In this document: in pieces, positions 28,437 through 36,533 of the stretch
Numbering within the stretch: position 1 is the first letter of the stretch
Layout: the number at the start of each line of letters is the position of its first letter
Assembly: GCA_947447625.1 (NCBI GenBank)
Contig: CANFKS010000002.1
Coordinates: forward strand, 52,392 to 116,391
Direction: 5' to 3'
Length of the DNA stretch: 64,000 bases
From: Rhodospirillales bacterium
Lineage (GTDB): Bacteria; Pseudomonadota; Alphaproteobacteria; Acetobacterales; Acetobacteraceae
Notes under the pieces: model-generated
Databases searched by the model: none
The model's input: the letters and a program-made list of their open reading frames with translations, nothing else
What the model was told of the DNA's origin: nothing
Made by a program: the position numbers and the translations under genes

Positions 28437-29324
28437 TCAATCCTCCGCGTTCCAGCAGCGCTCGAATACGCGATCCATCCGATCCCATTGGAAATCATGG
28501 AGCAGTTGGTCAAGGCGGCCCGACATCGCACCGAGGTTCACGTAGTGACGGAACCGGGCCAAGGCCGATGCGCCGGCCATGCGGGGCTGCGCAGGATCCA
28601 CCTCCCAAGGATGGAAGTAGAAAACCGCCGGTTTACGCTCGCCGCGGTTGAGGTGCCGGACGCCGGTACGGAACAGGCGATACGGCAGGAGGCGGAAATA
28701 CCCACCGCCCGCACAGGGCAGATTGCGCGAGCCGATGCGAACCGTCGTCATCGGTATCTCCCACATCGCGGACTCGACGACGCGATAGGCAAAGCGCGGC
28801 CCACTCGGATCGCCGTAGAGATCATGCAGGATCGGGTAGATGGAGGAACTGTATCGGTATCCAGCCTCCTCCAGCAACGCATGGGCCCACGGCGTGCGCG
28901 GGCCCATCGAAAACGTCGGCGCGCGATACCCGGTGACGGCGACGCCGCCGATGTCCTCCAGGAGTTCCCGCGCACGGCGGACATCGGCACGGAAACCACC
29001 TGGCGTGAGCGAATAGATCGGCTGATGACCGAACCCGTGGCTCGCCAGTTCATGCCCCCCCGCAACAATCCGACGCACCATCGATGGATAACGCTTGGCA
29101 ATCCAGCCAAGCGTAAAAAATGTCCCATGCACACCATGGGCTTCGAACTGCATCAGGATGCGCTCGACATTCGCCTCGACCCGGCAATCGAAACCCTCCC
29201 ATTGAGCCGGCGAGACAACGTTTGCAAAGGCCTGGACCTGGAAATAATCCTCTACGTCAACGCTCATGGCGTTCACGATCTTCGCGGGGTCGTCCAGGAC
29301 ACGTGAGGGGGCTAAATCTGCCAT
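28437..29324 (-). CDS. XrtA-system polysaccharide deacetylase
   Basis: NAMSVDVEDYFQVQAF...GTFFTLGWIAKRYP...HELASHGFGHQPIYSLTP...FYFHPWEVDP; PuuE/HpPgdA-like with DUF3473-type end. Confidence 0.95.
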   Translation of the reverse strand: MADLAPSRVLDDPAKIVNAMSVDVEDYFQVQAFANVVSPAQWEGFDCRVEANVERILMQFEAHGVHGTFFTLGWIAKRYPSMVRRIVAGGHELASHGFGHQPIYSLTPGGFRADVRRARELLEDIGGVAVTGYRAPTFSMGPRTPWAHALLEEAGYRYSSSIYPILHDLYGDPSGPRFAYRVVESAMWEIPMTTVRIGSRNLPCAGGGYFRLLPYRLFRTGVRHLNRGERKPAVFYFHPWEVDPAQPRMAGASALARFRHYVNLGAMSGRLDQLLHDFQWDRMDRVFERCWNAED

Positions 29325-30361
29325 TGCCGCGCCGCGTTGAAGCCGCTGAACATGTCCATCAAGCGCTGGGACCCCTGTTCGAGCCGCGCCACCGCGTCCT
29401 CGAGCGCTTCGATACGCCGTTCCATCGCGGCAGAGGTCGGGGCATACTCCCCCTGGAAGCCAAAGCCGCCAGTGCCTTGGAATGGCTCTCCACGCTGGGT
29501 CGCCGTATCGCTCCCGGGGCCGGATCCGCCCCCTCCAGCACCACCCTCAAGATCGCGCTGCAACTCGGCCGCCGTGTTGTCGACCATCGGGCCGGTGATC
29601 ATGGTGCTTTCCTCGAGCGAGCCGTAGAGCAGGACACGTGAGCACAACCGATTGATCCGGCGCGGTATTCCGCCCGTATGGCGATGCATGGCACCGAACG
29701 CGCCGTCAGTGAAGGCCGGGTTGTTATGCCACCCCACCGCGTTCAACCGATATTCGATGTAGGCCCGCGTCTCCTCCTCCGAAAGCGGCCCCAGATGATA
29801 CGAGGCCAGGACGCGCTGGCGCAGCTGGTCGAGGTCCGGACTGGCCAGCGTGCGGCGGAACTGCGGCTGGCCCAGCAGAATCGTCTGCAATACCGAATGA
29901 CCGCCCTCGATTGTGACATTGGAGAGCATGCGCAACTCCTCCAGCGCCTGCAGCGGCAGGTTCTGCGCCTCATCCACCACCAGCAGACAACGCCGCCCCC
30001 CGGCGGCATAGGCCCGCAGCATGTCCTGGAAATCGCGCAGCAGGGTCGCCTTGTCGAGGCCCGAGGCGTTGATGCCGAAGGCAGTCATCGTCAGTCGGAA
30101 CAGATCCTCGCCCGACACCTGCGTCGTATTAATCCGAGCCAGCAGGTAGGTGTCCCGATCAAGTTCCGACCACAAGCGCTCCACCAGCGTCGTCTTACCT
30201 GCGCCAACCTCGCCGGTAACAATGATGAAACCTTCAGCTTGCGAAAGCCCATAGATCAAATGGGCAATCGCCCGGCTATGCCCCTTAGAGCCGAAAAAAA
30301 ACCGGCTGTCCGGCGTCAGTTGGAACGGCATCGCCGCGAAATCGTAGAATGTCTCGTACAT
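29312..30361 (-). CDS. XrtA-associated ExeA-like AAA ATPase
   Basis: MYETFYDFAAMPFQLTPDSRFFFGSKGHSRAIAHLIYGLSQAEGFIIVTGEVGAGKTTLVE...LLVVDEAQNL. Confidence 0.95.
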   Translation of the reverse strand: MYETFYDFAAMPFQLTPDSRFFFGSKGHSRAIAHLIYGLSQAEGFIIVTGEVGAGKTTLVERLWSELDRDTYLLARINTTQVSGEDLFRLTMTAFGINASGLDKATLLRDFQDMLRAYAAGGRRCLLVVDEAQNLPLQALEELRMLSNVTIEGGHSVLQTILLGQPQFRRTLASPDLDQLRQRVLASYHLGPLSEEETRAYIEYRLNAVGWHNNPAFTDGAFGAMHRHTGGIPRRINRLCSRVLLYGSLEESTMITGPMVDNTAAELQRDLEGGAGGGGSGPGSDTATQRGEPFQGTGGFGFQGEYAPTSAAMERRIEALEDAVARLEQGSQRLMDMFSGFNAARQWQI

Positions 30362-30366
30362 GTCTA

Positions 30367-32004
30367 TCAGAACGCCTTGCGCAACCCGACCACCACGAGA
30401 TCCCGCACTGGCGCAAATCCAAAGGTCTGCCCGGTCGAAACCATGTGCGAAATCAGAATATTGATCGAGAGTGTCTCAGACAGAAGATATTGAGCGGAAA
30501 CGCTGACCGCGGTGGTCGTCGTGTCGGTCTTGAGCAGCGGAGCGCTGCGGACACCATATTGAAGCGATGCCGACGTCGTGAACACCTCCGAAATCAGATG
30601 CTTCCAGATCGCCGCGGTGTTCATGCTGGTGTTGGAGCCAAATCCGCTCCCACCACCGCCGGAAAGCAGGACATATTCCGAGTTCGACCAGTCCAGCGTG
30701 ATGACGTCGCGGTCGAGGAGATAGACGCCCGACACTGAAGCAACCGTGCTACGGTAGACGCCTGGCTGCTGGTTGAGCAGGTTCCCCAATTGCACCGGCG
30801 CGCCGGACGCGCGATCAACTGCCACCCCGGCAGGGCCGCTGACGGTGCCGGCGAGCGCATTCTGGAGGTTTTGCAAATCGGTGCCGACGCCCTGACTGTA
30901 GCGGGCGAGCAGCCGGATACGCGCCGAGGGCGCATAGGTGCCGTCAAACGAAAAACTGCTCGCGCCTTGCTGACGGCCATATTTGGCGGTGATCGCGCTG
31001 TCTGGATTCGGCGTCAGCACCACACCGGCCGACCAGGTCAACCCGTCGATCTTCTTTGGTCCACCAGGCCCATATATGATCGTTTCATGCCCGAGGCTGC
31101 CCGTGGCAGTGACCGTCCGGGTCAGTGCGTAGCCGGCCGCCGCGGTCACCGTTTCGCTGTGTGCCCCTCGATAGACCCCACTCCCGTCATACTGCGCCGC
31201 CATTGCCGCCAGGCTGCCCTTGATGCGCCCGAAGTCAGGGCCGGTGGCAATCGACACCGCCTCGTGTTGCGAGGAGAAATTGCCGGTCGTACCGTCGGTC
31301 AACGTCAAGGTCGATTGTGGGGCGAGCGGCGAGCGGCTGGTCTGCGATATCGTATAGCCGGCGTTCAGGATGGCGAAATCGCCGAAGCGCTTTTGCAGAT
31401 AGGGGGCCGCGCTGAAATGACTTGTCTGCACTTCATTCACCCGGCCCGAACTGCCCGTGCTCGGCACCGCATAGCCGAGCAAAGGCTGGGTGGCGGCATA
31501 GCCTCGCAGGTCTGTGAACAGCAGGTCCGGCACCAAGGTCGCAGCCAGGTTCGCGTTGAGATCATGGGTGAATCCGGATTCCGCGCGATGCAGCGCATAG
31601 AGGTTGTAGGATGGGCTATACGCCAGCGCGCCCTTGAGCCGCTGCGCATCGAGAGTCCCCGCAAAAATCGGCGTTATGCGCGTGATAAAGTCGCGACCAC
31701 GGCCACGCGGCAGCAGCACCGCACTGTCGTAGGTTTCGCTGAGTTCGATGGACGGGGAAAAATTCCACCGCCGGTCCGACAGTGTCTTCGGGCCGGATTC
31801 CATCGCGTTCTCAAACTGTTTTCGCAGATCGCCGACCCGAACATCGGCGCCGTAGGCCGGCAACACGCCCTGCGCCGCGGCGCGTGTAAAGACCGTGATC
31901 GCCGAGACAGCCGCCACGGAGGCGAGCAGTGCCGCGCACCGCCGCTCCTGCCATCCATGCCGGCCGCGGCTAAGAATAGGTACCAAAATAGTGGTACGCA
32001 CCAA
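30367..32004 (-). CDS. XrtA/PEP-CTERM system-associated outer-membrane beta-barrel protein (TIGR03016-like)
   Basis: Signal region then WNFSPSIELSETYDSAVLLPRGRGRDFITRITPIFAGTLDAQRLKGALAYSPSYNLY; syntenic position. Confidence 0.85.
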   Translation of the reverse strand: MVRTTILVPILSRGRHGWQERRCAALLASVAAVSAITVFTRAAAQGVLPAYGADVRVGDLRKQFENAMESGPKTLSDRRWNFSPSIELSETYDSAVLLPRGRGRDFITRITPIFAGTLDAQRLKGALAYSPSYNLYALHRAESGFTHDLNANLAATLVPDLLFTDLRGYAATQPLLGYAVPSTGSSGRVNEVQTSHFSAAPYLQKRFGDFAILNAGYTISQTSRSPLAPQSTLTLTDGTTGNFSSQHEAVSIATGPDFGRIKGSLAAMAAQYDGSGVYRGAHSETVTAAAGYALTRTVTATGSLGHETIIYGPGGPKKIDGLTWSAGVVLTPNPDSAITAKYGRQQGASSFSFDGTYAPSARIRLLARYSQGVGTDLQNLQNALAGTVSGPAGVAVDRASGAPVQLGNLLNQQPGVYRSTVASVSGVYLLDRDVITLDWSNSEYVLLSGGGGSGFGSNTSMNTAAIWKHLISEVFTTSASLQYGVRSAPLLKTDTTTTAVSVSAQYLLSETLSINILISHMVSTGQTFGFAPVRDLVVVGLRKAF

Positions 32005-32932
32005 ACGTATAGCTCGTCGTCAGGCGGACCTTATTGAGCATCAACGTGATCGATGGGCAGGCCTTGATGAGATCGAGCGCAGCAACCACCTCGTTGCGCT
32101 GTGTCCGCTCGGCTTCCACCACCAGCACGATCTGACCGACAAAGGGCGCCAAGGTCGATGGATCCGACGTCGACAGGCAAGGCGGCGCGTCAAGCAGGAC
32201 GACAGCATTCGGGAAGCGGCGCGCAATCCGCTCAACCAGCATCGACACCGGACGCGCTGGCGCGATTCCGCTGCCGATGCTGTGGTCCCGGCCGTTGGTG
32301 ATCAGCGAAAGATGTGGGATCGCAGTGCGGATGATCACATCCTCGATGCGCATCGACACAGTGGCGCTGAGATCCAGCAGACCGGGCCGGTCAGCCAACC
32401 CGAGTTCCGCCGTCAGCGATCCCTGCTTGGCGTCCACGTCCACCCATAGAACCTCGCGCTGCGTGTGCTGCGCGATCGAACCCGCCAGGTTCAGCGAGGA
32501 GAAGCTCTTGCCCTCGCCCGGACGGGCGCTGGTCACCATCAGGACATTCGGTGCGCCGCGGCCAGCGCTGTAGTTGGAATGCATGGTCCGCAGGATATGG
32601 CCCACAGTGATGCGGAATTCCTCGGAAATCCGAGTGCGTACCTTGTGTCCGACAACCAACCCGGCGCGTTCGAGCGCAGCCATGTCGAGTTGCGACAAAC
32701 CGCTGACCCCGCCCATCGATCGCGGGTTCATCGTGTCGGTCACGGCCGGCGAAATCGGGTGCGGATCGATCATGGCACCGAACGCATCCTGGTCCGATCC
32801 GCCGGCATTTGCCCCCCCCACGGCATCCTTGCGGGTATCGCGCTTCAGCACGGGCTGCACCGCAGCCAATCCACCAACGCCGCGCAACCGCTCCACAGCC
32901 CGCTCGACAAGGTGGAAGGGATCGATTGCCAT
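31970..32932 (-). CDS. XrtA-associated tyrosine autokinase (CpsD/BY-kinase-like)
   Basis: NVLMVTSARPGEGKSFSSLNLAGSIAQ...VLWVDVDAKQGSLTAELGL; C-terminal Tyr cluster TSYTFGAYHYFGTYS. Confidence 0.94.
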   Translation of the reverse strand: MAIDPFHLVERAVERLRGVGGLAAVQPVLKRDTRKDAVGGANAGGSDQDAFGAMIDPHPISPAVTDTMNPRSMGGVSGLSQLDMAALERAGLVVGHKVRTRISEEFRITVGHILRTMHSNYSAGRGAPNVLMVTSARPGEGKSFSSLNLAGSIAQHTQREVLWVDVDAKQGSLTAELGLADRPGLLDLSATVSMRIEDVIIRTAIPHLSLITNGRDHSIGSGIAPARPVSMLVERIARRFPNAVVLLDAPPCLSTSDPSTLAPFVGQIVLVVEAERTQRNEVVAALDLIKACPSITLMLNKVRLTTSYTFGAYHYFGTYS

Positions 32933-32934
32933 GT

Positions 32935-34575
32935 TCAGAGCCCACCCGATGCGCGGCTGATGCGATACATCAACACTCCATAGATGCCACCCAACAGCAG
33001 AACCACGAAGCTGAACATCATCACCGAGGCGACCCGCCCACGCGTAACCGTCGCGTTGAGCAGTGAAACGCCTCCGGCAACCGGCAGTCCGAGATCGCGC
33101 AACTCATCGATCGTATGGTAGGACTGGTCGAACTGCACCAACATGACCGCCGTAGCCAGACCCGCGCCAACGCCCAAAGCCAGCAGGACCGAAATCAGCA
33201 GCATACGCTTTGGCGCGACTGGATTCTGCGGCACCTGAGGTGGATCAATCACCTGGATCTTGATTTTGTCGGCATCCGCCTCGGCGGCAGTCGAGATCCG
33301 CATGGATTCGCGCCGGGCCACAAGTTCGTCGTAATTCTTCCGCAGCACATCGTAGTCACGATTCAGGTTCAGGAACTCGGCCTGAACACCGGGGGCACTC
33401 CGCGCCATCTCCTCCAGCCGATCACGTTCGCGCGTCGCATCGGCTATCTGCCGCTGCATCGACGCGATTCCGGATTCGGTCTCATAAAGCCGCACCTTGA
33501 GCTGCTCAAAAACAGCATTCTGCGACGAACGCACGGCACGGCCCGCCGGGACGGCTGGCTTGCCGCCCTTCTCCTCGGTAGCCTTAACCGCCGCCCCTCC
33601 AGAGGCGGCCTTCTGCTCGGCCGCTTTCCCTGCATCGGCGGCCACAATTATGTCGACCTGAGCCTTCAAGGCCTCAAGTCGCTTTTTGGCTGAAACAACG
33701 TCCGGGTGATTTTCGGTGTAGCGCAACCGCAACTCGGCCAAATCGTTCTGAGCCTGCTCAACCCTGGGATCTCTCAGTGATCCCGCCCGACTGTAAAGCC
33801 CAGGCTGGCCCCACGGTTGCTGAATTGCTTCGTTCTCAGTGACGATGAGCTGCGGCGTATTGGTCAGTTCGCGGTTCAAGATATCTCGCTTGGCGATCAG
33901 ATCCGCAATTTGCCCCTGCAACTGGCGAAGCGCGCCCTGAGCCTGGTCCAGGCGGTTGCCACCGGTATCGCCCATCGGCAACAAATCAAGATACTTCGCC
34001 CGAAAATCCGCCCGTTTGCGTTCCGCCGCCCGCAACTGCTGCTCGTAGACGGACAATTGCTGCTGCAGGAACGACTGTGCATTTTCCATCTCAGAGCGGT
34101 TGTTGCCCGTCTTGCTCTCGATGAACGTCGTCAGGATGGTCTGCACCACATCGAATGCGAGCTTTGGCGTGGTGTTGCGATAAGTGATGGTGAACAGGTT
34201 CCGCGTCTGCGGCGTGATCTTGATTTCGGCCCCAAGTTTACCAACCAGCGTCTCGAGATCGGACAAGCCGGTGATCGTCAGGTCGAGATCGGTGTTTGAC
34301 ACCAGTTTTTCGAGATTGGGACGGCTTAAAAGCGTCCGCTGCAAGACATCGAGTTGACTCGACAGCGCGCTATCGATCGACAAACCCTTCAGGAGCGGCG
34401 TCAACACCGCATCGGCATCGACATAGAGCCGTGCGCTCGCCTCATACTGGCTGGGGATGGCGAAGACGAACACCCAGCCCCCACCACAAACCAACCATGC
34501 CACCGCCACGGCCATCCAGCGGTAGCCCCACGCCGCCAGCAGCGTGCGGCGAACCATGATCAGAAGGGTCCCCAT
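32935..34575 (-). CDS. XrtA-system polysaccharide chain-length determinant (Wzz/GNVR)
   Basis: TM at both ends; LRYTENHPDVVSAKKRLEALK...VQAEFLNLNRDYDVLRKNYDELVARRESMRIS; KIQVIDPPQVPQNPVAPKR. Confidence 0.95.
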   Translation of the reverse strand: MGTLLIMVRRTLLAAWGYRWMAVAVAWLVCGGGWVFVFAIPSQYEASARLYVDADAVLTPLLKGLSIDSALSSQLDVLQRTLLSRPNLEKLVSNTDLDLTITGLSDLETLVGKLGAEIKITPQTRNLFTITYRNTTPKLAFDVVQTILTTFIESKTGNNRSEMENAQSFLQQQLSVYEQQLRAAERKRADFRAKYLDLLPMGDTGGNRLDQAQGALRQLQGQIADLIAKRDILNRELTNTPQLIVTENEAIQQPWGQPGLYSRAGSLRDPRVEQAQNDLAELRLRYTENHPDVVSAKKRLEALKAQVDIIVAADAGKAAEQKAASGGAAVKATEEKGGKPAVPAGRAVRSSQNAVFEQLKVRLYETESGIASMQRQIADATRERDRLEEMARSAPGVQAEFLNLNRDYDVLRKNYDELVARRESMRISTAAEADADKIKIQVIDPPQVPQNPVAPKRMLLISVLLALGVGAGLATAVMLVQFDQSYHTIDELRDLGLPVAGGVSLLNATVTRGRVASVMMFSFVVLLLGGIYGVLMYRISRASGGL

Positions 34576-34588
34576 CCGAAGGGTCTCC

Positions 34589-35248
34589 CTAGAACCAGGT
34601 TTCAGGGATGATCAGGGTATCCCCCGGCAGCATTTCGACGTTCTGCTCGATATCGCCATCCTTCAGGAGATCACCCAGCCTCACCTTGATCGTGTCCCGC
34701 CGATCGCCGTTCAGGCGCACGATGATCGCCCGATTGCCCGAGGCGAACTTGGTCAGCCCCTTGGTAACGATCATGACGTCAAGCACGGTCATATGATCAC
34801 GATACGGGATCGCCATCGGCTCAGTCGCAGCCCCGATGACGCGAACCTGGCGGCTGAACGGGCCGATGAAGTTGGACACCATCACCGTGACGATAGGGTC
34901 CTTGACGTATTCCTTCAGCCGGCTCTCGATTTCCTTGCCGAGTTGCGTCGGGGTCTTGCCGGCGGCAACGATGTCAGGGATCAGGGGCATCGAGATCCGC
35001 CCATCAGGCCGCACCGGCAGCGAGGGAACGCTCAACTCCGCGGCGCGGTAGACTGAAATCCCAAGTTGATCGCCTGCCCCGATGACATATTGCGCACTGG
35101 TGCCGGCATCAATTGCATGAGCCTTCGCGGCGGCGGATGTCGGCAGCAGCGCCGCGTCGGACACCGGCCTTGTTTCGGCACAGGCGCCTGTGACTGCGAC
35201 CCCGAGAAAGACTGCACAGCGCCAGAAGGGTTTCGTGGCAGAATTCAT
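34589..35248 (-). CDS. Polysaccharide export protein (Wza-like, SLBB), lipoprotein
   Basis: Lipobox-like VTGAC; YVIGAGDQLGISVYRAAELSVPSLPVRPDGRISMPLIPDIVAAGKTPTQLGKEIESRLKEYVKDPIVTV. Confidence 0.94.
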   Translation of the reverse strand: MNSATKPFWRCAVFLGVAVTGACAETRPVSDAALLPTSAAAKAHAIDAGTSAQYVIGAGDQLGISVYRAAELSVPSLPVRPDGRISMPLIPDIVAAGKTPTQLGKEIESRLKEYVKDPIVTVMVSNFIGPFSRQVRVIGAATEPMAIPYRDHMTVLDVMIVTKGLTKFASGNRAIIVRLNGDRRDTIKVRLGDLLKDGDIEQNVEMLPGDTLIIPETWF

Positions 35249-35431
35249 GATCGTTCCGGTATTACCAGCATCCAAAGCCCCCCGTCACACGCACCGGTGA
35301 CCTGTTTCATTCGCCCCCCAACTCACCATAATCCGCACACTCCACAACCTCGAATTAAACATAGACATACCTTTTAATGCAAACAAAAACATTTTCCGCC
35401 GCGGGGCCCTGGTATGTTTCCTGGGCTGACA

Positions 35432-35503
35432 TGGGCGCGGAAGGAGTCGAACCCCCAGCCTCTGCCATGTAAAGACAGCGCTGTACCATTGAGCCACACG
35501 CCT
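35432..35503 (-). tRNA. tRNA-Val(UAC), atypical (A1-C72 mismatch, no encoded CCA)
   Basis: Reverse complement AGGCGTG TG GCTC AATGGTA CAGC G CTGTC TTTACAT GGCAG AGGCT GGGGG TTCGACT CCTTC CGCGCCC A folds as a canonical cloverleaf; anticodon TAC. Confidence 0.8.
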
Positions 35504-35509
35504 TGAATC

Positions 35510-36050
35510 GCCTCATCATATCATGATGAAGCGCCGACCAAGCCTCAGAACATTTTTATTATTAGCAATATATATAAAAATATCAAAACAATATCAACTT
35601 CATATTGTAAATATTATTTCCATATTATCACTCAATGGTAGATTTTATTTATATATATTAGCAGAAATGGCAAAAATGTATGTTCTACAAAGCGTCGCCC
35701 GATCCATTTATATTAATTTATGAATATATAAATTCATTCATAAATTTCCTCTTGCTGATCATATTTTAGTGACAAAAATTTAATATCAATGTGGACAAAC
35801 ATTCCATTTTTAACAGTTTTGCCGCCCTTGAACAGAGTTTGCCGTGGCAGGCCACACCGCGCCAAGCAAGGCCGCATAGCCCGGATCAGCCGATCAGCTC
35901 AGCCATCTTCGCCCGCGCACGCCAGCACCTCCAAATACCCGGCTACCCCTCTGCCCAGGCACCACGCCACCTTAACAATTTATAAATTTAACCGGCTTCA
36001 ATATCATTCAAAAGACATTATTTTACGAATAACTGCCTTTTGAAGCGACG
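35510..36050. other. AT-rich intergenic island
   Basis: Long stretches such as aatatatataaaaatatcaaaacaatatc and ttatttatatatattagc in an otherwise GC-rich window; includes a GC-richer core ~35830-35970. Confidence 0.9.
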
Positions 36051-36103
36051 CAATGGCAGAATGGCGCGACAATCGCGTTGCACGCCCCTCTCACAGGACC
36101 ACC

Positions 36104-36523
36104 ATGAACAAGCCGAAGCTGCTGACTGTCGAAGATGACGAGGGGCTTTCGAGCCAACACCGCCGGGCGTTCCCCACGTGCGACGTCATCATCGTCGGCG
36201 GCCATCCTCAGGCAATGGCTATCCTCGAAAAGGAACGCCCCGCCGCCGCCATCGTTGAACGCGCCCTCCATCCACATGCCCTCGCGGAGGAAAACCGCCG
36301 CCTCGCCACGGTCCAGGGGTGCGCGCCGATCAAGCGCATCATCACCCATTCCGCCTCCATGCTGAAAGTCTGCCGCACGATCGAGCGTCTGGCCGCCACC
36401 AACGTCACCATCCCGCTGCTCGGCGAATCCGGCACCAGCAGACGCCCCATTTTTTGCGCCTTGCTCGAATCCCATCGCCTCGCCAACGCTGTCGAGCCGC
36501 CTTGCGGCTCTGCAGCCGACTGA
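36104..36523 (+). pseudogene. prsR: Degenerate remnant of PrsR-type PEP-CTERM-box sigma-54 response regulator
   Basis: MNKPKLLTVEDDEGL... then AEENRRLA...IITHSASMLKVCRTIERLAATNVTIPLLGESGTSRR and early termination; resembles PrsR with internal receiver deletion, Walker A broken (GESGTGKE to GESGTSRR) and rest of AAA+/HTH missing. Confidence 0.82.
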
Positions 36524-36533
36524 AGCGTCTGTT

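Noticed and set aside
35249-35431. Sigma-54 (-24/-12) promoter for the EPS operon
   Set aside because: No convincing TGGCAC-N5-TTGCW match found by eye upstream of the wza-like gene.
36494-36510. Hairpin GAGCCGC-ctt-GCGGCTC between prsR remnant and prsT
   Set aside because: Only 7 bp stem with no T-run; could be chance in GC-rich DNA, so not called as terminator or attenuator.
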